This document shows positions 24,910 to 32,459 of a DNA stretch of 64,000 nt, in pieces (position 1 is the first letter of the stretch; the number at the start of each line of letters is the position of its first letter). Under the pieces are notes generated by a model. It was given only the letters and a program-made list of their open reading frames with translations. It searched no databases and was not told the DNA's origin. The stretch is from CAVOHU01 sp963843385 (lineage in GTDB: Bacteria > Acidobacteriota > Vicinamibacteria > Vicinamibacterales > JAKQTR01): assembly GCA_963843385.1 (NCBI GenBank), contig CAWJJY010000007.1, positions 1,364,001 to 1,428,000 on the forward strand, written 5' to 3'. Made by a program: the position numbers and the translations under genes.

Positions 24910-25578
24910 CCAGCCGCCGAGGTCGATGCGATCGCCGTAGAACTGGTCGAGGCTGAGCTTGCCCTCCGCCTTCTGGTACTTGACCTCCACGCCGAAGCCA
25001 AGCCGCCGCTCGAAATTGAAGCGGGCCCCGAACACCGCGACCGGCCCGTAGGCCGTTCCCTTTCCAACGTATCGACTGCGGAAAATGCTGTCGTCGGTGA
25101 AGTCCACGAACTCACCGGTCTCCGAATAGCGCCACAGGAACGCAGCGACGCCACCGCCGATGTACGGCTCGATGGACCTGCGCCGGCCGAATGGCAGGAG
25201 CCGAATGGTCGCCGACAGCGGCACGATGCTGAGCCTCAGGTCCTGCCTGATCTCGCTGCCGTCGGTGTTGACCATCTGGTCGTACACGCTGTGTACCGTG
25301 CGCGCGAAGTAGCTGGCGCCGACCCCGGCCTCGATGAAGTCACCGAAGCTCACCAGGTAGTCCGCACCGACGGTCGCGCCGTCGAGATCCTTGAACCGGA
25401 AGAAGAGGTACTGGCGATCTGCCAGCAGCACGTCGCCATTCACGCGGCTGTCCTCGCCCTTGGGCAGGAAGGCACCCACGTTGAACGTGATGGATTGCCG
25501 CTGGGCGAGCGCCGGCGCGCTCGACAGGACCAGCAGCCCTGCTGCGATCACGACTGCGGAAGTAACGCGGTATCGCAT
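24877..25578 (-). CDS. Outer-membrane beta-barrel protein with signal peptide
   Basis: 233 aa. The signal peptide MRYRVTSAVVIAAGLLVLSS ends at an ALA-Q cleavage site at about residue 29. The mature part alternates hydrophobic and polar residues (ITFNVGAFLPKG, YLVSFGDFIEAGVGASYFAR, SIEPYIGGGVAAFLWRY, YGPVAVFGARFNFERRLGFG) and ends in a C-terminal aromatic (TMRVGF), the usual outer-membrane insertion signal. This resembles the OmpW/OprF-N small barrels. No function can be assigned. The ATG is preceded by GGAGAGG at 4 bases, which decides the start; a longer open frame upstream is not used. Confidence 0.82.
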   Translation of the reverse strand: MRYRVTSAVVIAAGLLVLSSAPALAQRQSITFNVGAFLPKGEDSRVNGDVLLADRQYLFFRFKDLDGATVGADYLVSFGDFIEAGVGASYFARTVHSVYDQMVNTDGSEIRQDLRLSIVPLSATIRLLPFGRRRSIEPYIGGGVAAFLWRYSETGEFVDFTDDSIFRSRYVGKGTAYGPVAVFGARFNFERRLGFGVEVKYQKAEGKLSLDQFYGDRIDLGGWSTLLTMRVGF

Positions 25579-25778
25579 GACCCTCTCCATTGGGGGCTGG
25601 ATCGATCGGAACGCGTGGACGACCGAACTGCGCTCCCCGGGAAACCGCAGCGGCGACCCCCCCGCAGGTTCGCCCCTATCGTCCCGAACCCTAGGTTGAG
25701 CAGGATTGATGCCAGGATCTTGCTCGATTTTCGAGCCAAAACGCGTGCTGGCACCCCGATCCCTGTCCCGGCCGGATG

Positions 25779-26603
25779 TCAGATCGTCCGATTTCGTGAA
25801 CGGCTGGCCCTGAACTGCGCGATATGCTCCAGCATTTCGGCGTGGAGGGGGCCATTGGTCGCCAGGACGTGGCCGGCCCGGATCTCGAGCGCGGTCCCGT
25901 CGATGCCCGTCACGACGCCACCAGCCTCGACAACGACGAGAGTGGCCGCCGCCACGTCCCAGGGCTTCAGGCGCTGCTCCCAGAAACCGTCCATCCGGCC
26001 CGCCCCGACATAACACAAATCCAGCGCGGCAGACCCGAGCCTTCGGACGGCCCGGGCCCGTCCCACGAACACGCCGAACAGGCCGAGGATGTCGCCCGGG
26101 TTGTCGTGGATATCGTAAGGGAAACCAGTGACAAGAAGGGAGTCGATCACGCGAGCCGTCGTGGAGACCCGCAGTCTCGAGCCGTTCAGGTACGCCCCCG
26201 CGCCACGCTCCGCCGTGAACAGTTCTCGCCGGGTCGGATCGTAGACTGCGGCGATCTCGACCGTCCCGTTGATTTCCAGCGCCAACGACGAGCAGAACAC
26301 CGGCAGGCCGTGCGCGTAGTTGGTGGTGCCGTCAATCGGATCGAATACCCATCGGTGCGTGCGATCGGAAGCCGCGGAGGCGCGGGTTTCGCCGGACTCT
26401 TCGGCCAGGACGGCGTGCGCAGGAAATCGCTCGGCGATCACCTGCCGGAACATCGCCTCGACCGCCAGGTCGGCGTCCGTCACGAGGTCGATCTCACCCT
26501 TCTTGACGACCTCGATCGGCTGCCCGAACCGCGCCATCTGGATCTCGCCGGCGCGCAGAACAATGTCGACGGCCGTGGCGAGCAACCGGGGATCATGCGG
26601 CAT
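25779..26603 (-). CDS. suhB: Inositol monophosphatase family protein (SuhB-like)
   Basis: 274 aa. Lithium-sensitive sugar phosphatase fold with the metal-binding motifs LVTDADLAVEA, AVLAEESG, WVFDPIDGTTNYAHGLP (the DPIDGTTNY core) and the second signature KPWDVAAATLVVVEAGG. It hydrolyses phosphomonoesters such as myo-inositol-1-phosphate; in some bacteria SuhB also serves rRNA antitermination. The gap of 15 bp after the RsbW-like gene suggests one transcript. No 3'-nucleotidase (CysQ) features are preferred; CysQ-type substrate use cannot be excluded. Confidence 0.9.
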   Translation of the reverse strand: MPHDPRLLATAVDIVLRAGEIQMARFGQPIEVVKKGEIDLVTDADLAVEAMFRQVIAERFPAHAVLAEESGETRASAASDRTHRWVFDPIDGTTNYAHGLPVFCSSLALEINGTVEIAAVYDPTRRELFTAERGAGAYLNGSRLRVSTTARVIDSLLVTGFPYDIHDNPGDILGLFGVFVGRARAVRRLGSAALDLCYVGAGRMDGFWEQRLKPWDVAAATLVVVEAGGVVTGIDGTALEIRAGHVLATNGPLHAEMLEHIAQFRASRSRNRTI

Positions 26604-26618
26604 GGAGAGACAGCGGAA

Positions 26619-27068
26619 TCAGGTGCGAGCGGCCAGTTTCTTGAGCATGCGCACTTCGGTGCCACCGACGGGCGCGCGGCTGATGTCGACTTCGTCCATG
26701 AAGTTGCGCATGAAGAAGATGCCCCGTCCGCTCGACTTGAGGAGGTTCTCCGGCGCCAGGGGATCCGGGAGCTCCGAGGCATCGAACCCCTCGCCCTGGT
26801 CGCGGACGCGAATCACGAGCTCCGCCGGCCGATCCGCGGGGATCAGACCGAACTCCACGAACACGTGCTTCGACACGTCGTGCCGGTTCCCGTGCTTGAT
26901 GGCATTGATGACCGATTCGCGGACCGCCACTTCCATCCAGACAATCGAGTCTTCTTCCATGTCGGCCAGCCGTCCGATGTGGCCAACGACGACCTGAACC
27001 AGGTCGAGCATCTCGAACCGGCTGCCGAACTGAAGTCGGACCGTCGTGCCGTCGTGCGAATGGGCCAT
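26619..27068 (-). CDS. Anti-sigma-factor type serine kinase / GHKL ATPase (RsbW-like)
   Basis: 149 aa forming a single HATPase_c_2 domain: N box VAVRESVINAIKHGNRHD, G1 box VRDQGEGFDASELPD and G2 box GRGIFFMRNFMDEVD. Such stand-alone kinases bind and inhibit a sigma factor, or phosphorylate an STAS anti-anti-sigma partner in a partner-switching circuit. No STAS protein, PP2C phosphatase or sigma factor gene lies nearby, so its partner must be elsewhere. Divergent from aroA with a 131 bp shared upstream region. Confidence 0.87.
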   Translation of the reverse strand: MAHSHDGTTVRLQFGSRFEMLDLVQVVVGHIGRLADMEEDSIVWMEVAVRESVINAIKHGNRHDVSKHVFVEFGLIPADRPAELVIRVRDQGEGFDASELPDPLAPENLLKSSGRGIFFMRNFMDEVDISRAPVGGTEVRMLKKLAART

Positions 27069-27184
27069 GTGCTCGTTATCGCCCGCGAAAGTTGCCTGAA
27101 TACCATACCGCGGATTGCCGAAGAAACGTACCGGAAGTTGCAGCGACGCCCGTCCTGGCCCCTTCAGGAGGGTCTCGCCGGTGA

Positions 27185-27193
27185 TGGTATAGT
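27185..27193 (+). promoter_or_regulatory. Extended -10 promoter for aroA (predicted leaderless)
   Basis: TGGTATAGT is an extended -10 (TGn plus TATAGT). The GTG start of aroA begins seven bases after it, exactly where transcription should start. No ribosome binding site can exist between them, so the mRNA is predicted to be leaderless. Confidence 0.55.
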
Positions 27194-27199
27194 GCGGTC

Positions 27200-28507
27200 G
27201 TGGACTCCCGGATCGCGAGAACGGTTGAGCCAGCGTCCTGCCTGCGGGGCAGCGTGTCGGTGCCGGGCGACAAGTCCATTTCGCATCGCCTCCTGATGCT
27301 GGCGGCCCTGGCCGACGGGGTCTCCGAGATCGGGCATCTCGCGCCCGGGAACGACTGCCGGGCGACGCGCCTCTGCCTGGAGGCCCTCGGCACCCGATTC
27401 ACTCCGGCAGGCGCGACCAGGGCTGACGGGCCCGTGCTCTCCGCCGAAGGACGAGGGCCCCGAGGCCTTCGCCGGGCGGAGACGACGCTCGACGCACTCA
27501 ATTCCGGTACGACGACCCGCCTGCTGGCCGGGATCCTGGCTGCACACCCCTTTTCGACGACGCTGACCGGCGACGCCTCGCTTCGGAGCCGCCCGATGCG
27601 GCGCGTAATCGAGCCGCTGGAACGCATGGGTGCCCGCCTGGAATCGGCCAACGGTCGCCTGCCCCTGACCGTGCATGGCGGCGAACTTTCGGGGATCGAG
27701 TTCGAGCCCGACGTGCCGAGCGCCCAGGTCAAGAGCGCCGTACTGTTCGCCGGCCTCCAGGCGGCTGGCACGACGACGGTTCGTGAGCCCGCGCAGACTC
27801 GGAATCACACCGAGCTGGCACTGCGGGCGTTCGGCGTCGATCTGCTGGAGCAGAACGGGCGCGTGATCGGCCTGCGAGGCGGCCAGCGGCCTCGCGCGTG
27901 CCGGGCCAGGGTGCCGGGCGACCCTTCGTCTGCCGCATTCTGGGCCGTGGCCGCCGCCGGGCTGCCGGGGTCCGAGGTGGAAATCCATGGCGTGGGGCTG
28001 AATCCCACCCGAGTGGCGTTCCTGGACGTCCTGCGCCGCGCGGGAGCCTCGGTCGAGGTCGACATCGAGAACCCCGGCCAGCCGGAGCCGGTAGGGGTCC
28101 TTCGCGTCCGTCACGGTGTGCTTCGCGCGATTACGATTCAGCCGGCCGAGGTCCCGGGGCTCATCGACGAGCTCCCGGCTCTCGCCGCCCTGGCGACCTT
28201 CGGCGGGGCGATCTCCGTCTCAGGTGCCGGCGAGTTGCGCGTCAAGGAAAGCGATCGCATCTCGTCACTGGTGTCGGGGCTGAGAGCGCTCGGCGCGCGG
28301 GCCGAGGAATTCGCCGACGGCTTTACCGTCGAGGGGCGACACCCTCTCGCCGGCGGAACGGCCGACGCGTGCGGCGACCACCGGCTTGCCATGACGTTCG
28401 CCATCGCGGCACTCGGTGGCCGAGGGGCGTCGACGATTCTGGGCGCCGAGGCAGTCGACGTGTCGTACCCCGGGTTTTTCGAGACCCTCGAGACGATCAG
28501 GCCGTGA
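27200..28507 (+). CDS. aroA: 3-phosphoshikimate 1-carboxyvinyltransferase (EPSP synthase)
   Basis: 435 aa. Joins shikimate-3-phosphate and phosphoenolpyruvate in aromatic amino-acid synthesis. Conserved segments: SVPGDKSISHRLLMLAAL (catalytic Lys), LNSGTTTRLLAG, GDASLRSRPMRRVIEPL, SAQVKSAVLFAGL, TRNHTELALRAFG, GDPSSAAFW, KESDRISSL and GDHRLAMTFAIAA. The pattern, notably PGDKSISHR, resembles class II enzymes. The Gly of NSGTTTR, equivalent to the glyphosate-contacting Gly96 in E. coli, is kept. GTG start, chosen because it begins just before the first conserved strand and matches the promoter spacing. The aroK gene overlaps its stop. Confidence 0.94.
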   Translation: MDSRIARTVEPASCLRGSVSVPGDKSISHRLLMLAALADGVSEIGHLAPGNDCRATRLCLEALGTRFTPAGATRADGPVLSAEGRGPRGLRRAETTLDALNSGTTTRLLAGILAAHPFSTTLTGDASLRSRPMRRVIEPLERMGARLESANGRLPLTVHGGELSGIEFEPDVPSAQVKSAVLFAGLQAAGTTTVREPAQTRNHTELALRAFGVDLLEQNGRVIGLRGGQRPRACRARVPGDPSSAAFWAVAAAGLPGSEVEIHGVGLNPTRVAFLDVLRRAGASVEVDIENPGQPEPVGVLRVRHGVLRAITIQPAEVPGLIDELPALAALATFGGAISVSGAGELRVKESDRISSLVSGLRALGARAEEFADGFTVEGRHPLAGGTADACGDHRLAMTFAIAALGGRGASTILGAEAVDVSYPGFFETLETIRP

Positions 28508-29004
28508 GGACCGACAAGATCTACCTGGTCGGGTTCATGGCGGCCGGAAAGAGTTCGCTCGCCCGGGCGCTGGCGGGGCGGCTCGGCTGGCGATCGATCG
28601 ATGTCGACGAGCTGATCGAGGCGCGTGAACGGCGGACCATCGCGCAGGTCTTTGCGCAGCACGGAGAAGCGTATTTCAGGGCCATCGAGCGCCAGGTGCT
28701 CTCGGAGATCATCAGCGAGCGCCACGCAGTGGTCGCAACCGGAGGCGGGACCTTCGTGGACGTGGAGAATCGGGCGGCCATCAAGGCAGACGGGGCCGTG
28801 ATCTGGCTGGATGTCCCCCTCCCTGAACTGATCGCCCGAATTCCGCTCGACGGCAGCCGGCCGCTGGCCGCCAATCGCCAGCAACTCGAACAGCTCTTCG
28901 ACGCCCGGCGAGCTGCCTATCAACTGGCCCATGTCAGGCTGGACGGGTCGAAGAAGTCCGTGGGCACCGTGGTCGAGCTCGCGCTCGACTGGCTCGGAGA
29001 GTAG
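28504..29004 (+). CDS. aroK: Shikimate kinase
   Basis: 166 aa. Phosphorylates shikimate with ATP, the step just before AroA. P-loop YLVGFMAAGKSSLARALAG, shikimate-binding IDVDELIE and the Walker B-like VVATGGGTFV are all visible, with the lid region around IPLDGSRPLAA. The start is a GTG inside the aroA stop (GTGA). The longer open frame from 27898 overlaps aroA on the same strand in another phase and is not real. The two genes form a short aromatic operon, probably with the phosphoesterase that follows after 7 bp. Confidence 0.93.
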   Translation: MRTDKIYLVGFMAAGKSSLARALAGRLGWRSIDVDELIEARERRTIAQVFAQHGEAYFRAIERQVLSEIISERHAVVATGGGTFVDVENRAAIKADGAVIWLDVPLPELIARIPLDGSRPLAANRQQLEQLFDARRAAYQLAHVRLDGSKKSVGTVVELALDWLGE

Positions 29005-29011
29005 GTTGGGG

Positions 29012-29761
29012 ATGCGCTATCTCGTCTTGAGCGATATTCACGCAAACCTTGACGCCCTGGAGGCGGTGTTGTCGGCCGCCAGCCCGTACACCTGCGATCG
29101 CGTGCTGTTTCTGGGCGACCTGGTCGGCTACGGGGCCGAACCCAACAAGGTCATCGATCGGATGAAAGCTCTCGACCCGCTCGTCATGGTGCGCGGCAAC
29201 CACGACAAGGTGGCCGCGGGGTTCGACGATGCCGAGGCGTTCAACCCGGTCGCCAGGCGGGGTGCGGAGTGGACTTCAGCGGCGCTGACGCCGGAGAATC
29301 GTGCCTACCTCGCCCAGATTCCGGCTGGCCCGCAGTATGTCGGCGAACTCATCGAGGTCTGCCACGGATCGCCGTTCGATGAGGACGCCTACGTATTCGA
29401 CGAATTGGACGCCGTGCGGTCGCTCCAGTCTTCGACGCGGCCGATCTGCCTCTACGGCCACACTCATTTTCCGATGGCGTACCGCTTGAAGGACCGAGTC
29501 CTGGAACCCCTGCAGATTGCGGGGTCCGATCAGGAAGTCCTGACGCTCGACGTTCGTGAAGATGCGCGGTACTTGATCAATGTCGGATCGGTGGGTCAAC
29601 CGAGGGATGGCGACCCGCGCGCCGCCTTTGGGGTGCTCGACTCGGATGTCCTCGAGCTCACGCTGTGCCGCGTGACCTACGAGGTGGAACGTGCGCAGCA
29701 CAGGATCCTGGCAGCCGGTTTGCCGGACGCCCTCGCCCATCGGCTCTCGATCGGTCGGTAG
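29012..29761 (+). CDS. Calcineurin-like metallophosphoesterase (YfcE/MJ0936 type)
   Basis: 249 aa. All five metal-site motifs are present in order: LSDIHANLDALEAVL, FLGDLVGYGAEPNK, MVRGNHDKVA, EVCHGSPF and ICLYGHTHFPMAY, with INVGSVGQPRDGDPRAAF afterwards. Family members cleave phosphodiesters or phosphomonoesters; some act on nucleotides, and the natural substrate here is unknown. The start ATG follows GTTGGGG only loosely. It follows aroK closely. It ends 4 bp before the convergent microprotein gene. Confidence 0.88.
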   Translation: MRYLVLSDIHANLDALEAVLSAASPYTCDRVLFLGDLVGYGAEPNKVIDRMKALDPLVMVRGNHDKVAAGFDDAEAFNPVARRGAEWTSAALTPENRAYLAQIPAGPQYVGELIEVCHGSPFDEDAYVFDELDAVRSLQSSTRPICLYGHTHFPMAYRLKDRVLEPLQIAGSDQEVLTLDVREDARYLINVGSVGQPRDGDPRAAFGVLDSDVLELTLCRVTYEVERAQHRILAAGLPDALAHRLSIGR

Positions 29762-29765
29762 CGGC

Positions 29766-29927
29766 CTACGGCTTCCCGGCCCGGGCCGCCTTGCGGGCCG
29801 TGTCTTCCTCGCGCTTTCGCAACTCGGACGCAAACGCGTCACGGGCCGCCCTCGAGCCCAGGATCCAGCCGATGACCATGCCAAGGATGATCATCGACGG
29901 GATATAGATGAAGTGGCCCGCACCCAT
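29766..29927 (-). CDS. 53-residue membrane microprotein, last gene of the ccm operon
   Basis: A short reading frame found by translating the gap: MGAGHFIYIPSMIILGMVIG and then a basic, charged tail (RAARDAFASELRKREEDTARKAARAGKP). One hydrophobic helix with an amphipathic, Lys/Arg/Glu-rich cytoplasmic tail. The ATG has GGGAGG eight bases upstream and lies 14 bp after the ccmD-like gene on the same strand. Codon third positions are GC-rich like the neighbours. Function unknown. A CcmD-like or scaffold role in cytochrome c maturation is guessed from position only. Confidence 0.65.
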   Translation of the reverse strand: MGAGHFIYIPSMIILGMVIGWILGSRAARDAFASELRKREEDTARKAARAGKP

Positions 29928-29941
29928 CCCCACGCCTCCCG

Positions 29942-30232
29942 TCACTTCCTCGCGTCCTGCCCGCCGGTCCGCCGCTGCAGGGCCTCGAGCTCACCCTGCA
30001 CCTTCTTGAGCCGGCCCCACAGGAACCAGAGGTACCCGAGCAGCGCCACCCAGACAAACGCGTAGGCCCCAATCAGCAGCGGGGCGGCCGGGAGGGATTC
30101 GATCGCCTGTTGCGCCGCCGTGACAGGGACGAAATCGCTCTGCCCGGCGGGCGGCTGATACGCGAACACGGAGACGTTGAGGCACAACGCTGCGACGACG
30201 GCCACCACGAAGATGCTTCCTGCTCTGATCAT
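29942..30232 (-). CDS. ccmD: CcmD-like membrane protein
   Basis: 96 aa. An apparent N-terminal signal or signal-anchor (MIRAGSIFVVAVVAALCLNV) and then a second helix YAFVWVALLGYLWFLWGRLKK, followed by a charged coiled tail. The second helix with following Lys/Arg resembles CcmD, which in System I helps release haem-loaded CcmE from CcmC. Ordinary CcmD is shorter (40-70 aa) and has no N-terminal signal, so this is an elongated variant. Assignment depends on position right after ccmC. Confidence 0.68.
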   Translation of the reverse strand: MIRAGSIFVVAVVAALCLNVSVFAYQPPAGQSDFVPVTAAQQAIESLPAAPLLIGAYAFVWVALLGYLWFLWGRLKKVQGELEALQRRTGGQDARK

Positions 30233-30280
30233 ACGGTTCGAGCCTCCGCGCGCCGATCCTGGCGCGTCCTGACGCCGCCG

Positions 30281-30937
30281 CTACTCATCCAACGCAAGGT
30301 ACAGATCCTCGACTTGCGCGCGCTGGTTCTCGAGGCGCACGCGAACCCAGAGGAACAGCACGAACAGCAGCATGAACGACGCCATGCAGAACCAGAACGG
30401 TCCCCTCATTCCGGCAGGCAGCGTCGGAACGACCTTCGTGGTCGGGTGGATGGTTCGCCAGATATTCACCGAGACGTAGACGAACGGCACGTTGGCCATG
30501 CCGAAGATCGCCATCGCGGCCGAGAGCTTTTCGGACCCGGGCCCTCCGAACCGGCGGACGAGCAGATAGGCGAGGAAGATCATCCACAGCAGCAGGACCA
30601 GCGTCAGTTTGACATCCCACTGCCACCAGACGCCCCACGCCTTCCTCGCCCACAGGGGCCCGGTGACCAGCACGATGGCGCCGAACACCGCGGACAACTC
30701 GGCGGCTGACACCGCCACCCGATCGGCTGCGAGGTTGCGCCTGAACAGGAACAGGATGCTGGCGATGCCACACACGAACGTCGCGAGGAACATCGCCGCG
30801 GCCGAGGGCACGTGGTAGTAGAAGATCCTCTGGATCAGGCCCATGGACGCCTCGGTGGGCGCACCGGCCACCAGCAAGGGCGCCGCGGCAAACATCGCCA
30901 TGGCGAGCAGGATCAGAGGCGCAAACCATTTCTGCAT
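30281..30937 (-). CDS. ccmC: Haem exporter/handling protein CcmC
   Basis: 218 aa with six predicted helices. The haem-binding 'WWD' motif is WGVWWQWDVKLTLVLLLW, followed by SVNIWRTIHPTTKV, with conserved His residues in YYHVPSAAAMF and WRTIHP. In System I it hands haem to CcmE in the periplasm. The ATG after GAGGTGG is chosen; the longer frame upstream (to 31624) covers ccmB. It comes after ccmB with a 107 bp gap. Confidence 0.93.
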   Translation of the reverse strand: MQKWFAPLILLAMAMFAAAPLLVAGAPTEASMGLIQRIFYYHVPSAAAMFLATFVCGIASILFLFRRNLAADRVAVSAAELSAVFGAIVLVTGPLWARKAWGVWWQWDVKLTLVLLLWMIFLAYLLVRRFGGPGSEKLSAAMAIFGMANVPFVYVSVNIWRTIHPTTKVVPTLPAGMRGPFWFCMASFMLLFVLFLWVRVRLENQRAQVEDLYLALDE

Positions 30938-31044
30938 ATCCACCTCGGCGGAATGTCTCTCGATGGTCGATCCCGACGTCCTCCAACCAATCACCCGGCA
31001 TGACCCGCGTCGAACCTGGTCCGCCCGCCCGGGTGGCCCCTCGA

Positions 31045-31728
31045 CTACTCCGTCATGAGCGGCTCGAAGGTCCAGAGCGACAGCGTGACGAACACCACGT
31101 CGAAGAAAAAGAGCAACATGACCCAGAACCGGGCCACGGGGATATCCGGCGTCGCCTGCAACAGGGCCATTGTACCGCGAACGCCCGCGATGATGACGGG
31201 CACGGTGATCGGGTAGAGCAACACCGGGAGCAACACGTCGCGGCTCCGCGCCCGGATCAGCATCGCCGCGAAGAGCGTGCCCACGCTGGCGAATCCCAGC
31301 GTGCCGGTGGCCAGCAGCGCGATCATCCAGACCGGCTGGGACATCATCGGCGCGTCGAACAGCAGCGCGACCAGCGGGACGAGCATCGCCTCGACCACCG
31401 CCAGCAGCGCGAGGATGCCGAGCAGCTTGCCCACGTAGATGGCCGGCCGCTCCGCCGGCGCCAGCATCAGCGCCCGCAGTGTCTCGGTATGACGCTCGCG
31501 CTCGAAGGTCCGCCCGAGGCCGAGCGTCCCCGAAAACGAGATGGCAATCCACAGGATGCCGGCGGCCGCGTCTTCGAGCGGCCGTCCTTCCTTCACCAGC
31601 GCGAAGGCGAACACCAGGATGCACGACATCGCGAAGAACGCCGTCGTGTAGACGATTTCCCGGCTGCGCACCTCGACGGTGAGGTCCTTGCGCATCACGA
31701 CCCAGGCGACACGGAAGAACTGCGTCAT
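31045..31728 (-). CDS. ccmB: Haem exporter permease CcmB
   Basis: 227 aa with six hydrophobic helices. Contains KDLTVEVRSREIVYTTAFFA, GILWIAISFSGTLGLGRTFERE and VGKLLGILALLAVVEAML, the landmarks of the CcmB family. It is the membrane half of the ABC complex with CcmA that drives release of holo-CcmE. The start ATG overlaps the ccmA stop (TGATG); upstream residues of the longer frame are low-complexity Arg/Gly and not real. Confidence 0.92.
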   Translation of the reverse strand: MTQFFRVAWVVMRKDLTVEVRSREIVYTTAFFAMSCILVFAFALVKEGRPLEDAAAGILWIAISFSGTLGLGRTFERERHTETLRALMLAPAERPAIYVGKLLGILALLAVVEAMLVPLVALLFDAPMMSQPVWMIALLATGTLGFASVGTLFAAMLIRARSRDVLLPVLLYPITVPVIIAGVRGTMALLQATPDIPVARFWVMLLFFFDVVFVTLSLWTFEPLMTE

Positions 31729-32459
31729 CAGATTTCCCGGCCCGCCGGGACCGGCACGGCGGCGATGGCCGACCGGTACCGCTCCCGCAGCGGCCCCGCG
31801 GCGTCTTCGATCGCCACCAGCCGGCCGTCCCGCAGCACGGCGACCCTGTCCAGCAGTCCGTCGGCCAGGTCCAGGTCGTGCGTCGCCACGATCACGATGC
31901 ACCCCTCGCCCCGCAACGATCGCAGCCTGGCCACCAGCGCCTGTCCCGACGCATCGTCCAGTCCCGTAAACGGCTCGTCGAGCAGCAGGAGGCGGGGCTC
32001 GTGCAGCAGGGCCCGCTCGAGCGCGAGGCGTTGCCTCATGCCGCGGGAAAATCCCGAGACCGGCTCGTCGCCGCGGTCCGACAGATAGGCGCGGGCGAGC
32101 GCGCGCTCCACCCGGGTGCCGATATCGTGCAGCGCGTAGAGCCGCGCGAAGAACGTCAGGTTCTCCCGCGCGGTCAGCTCTGGATAGAGAAACAGATCGT
32201 GCCCGAGCATGCCCATCCGCGCGCGCAGGCCCGGTCCGGCCTGATGCGCCGTCGCTCGTCCGTAGAGGATCTCACCTGATGAAGGCACGACCAGCGTTGA
32301 GACGAGGCTCAGGAGGGTCGACTTCCCCGCCCCGTTCGGCCCGAGCAGGCCGACAATCTCACCGGCGCGGAACGTGAGGCTGACCCGCCACAGGGCGCGG
32401 CGGCGCCCAAAACTGCGGGAGACTTCTCGCAGCGTCAGTTCCTGGAAATCGAACGTCAC
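31728..32459 (-). CDS. ccmA: Haem exporter ATPase CcmA
   Basis: 243 aa ABC ATPase: Walker A LLGPNGAGKSTLLSL, Q-loop region RMGMLGHDLFLYPEL, signature GFSRGMRQRLALERALL (the usual LSGGQ is FSRGM, as in many CcmA proteins), Walker B LLLLDEPFTGLDD and H-loop IVIVATHDL. Forms the CcmAB complex. The start is GTG in a GTGA overlap with the preceding gene. Translation coupling continues into ccmB. Confidence 0.93.
   Translation of the reverse strand: MTFDFQELTLREVSRSFGRRRALWRVSLTFRAGEIVGLLGPNGAGKSTLLSLVSTLVVPSSGEILYGRATAHQAGPGLRARMGMLGHDLFLYPELTARENLTFFARLYALHDIGTRVERALARAYLSDRGDEPVSGFSRGMRQRLALERALLHEPRLLLLDEPFTGLDDASGQALVARLRSLRGEGCIVIVATHDLDLADGLLDRVAVLRDGRLVAIEDAAGPLRERYRSAIAAVPVPAGREI

Noticed and set aside
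25579..25778. A riboswitch upstream of the beta-barrel gene
   Set aside because: The 200 bp leader has GC-rich stems (GGCGA...TCGCC), but no known riboswitch core could be recognised.
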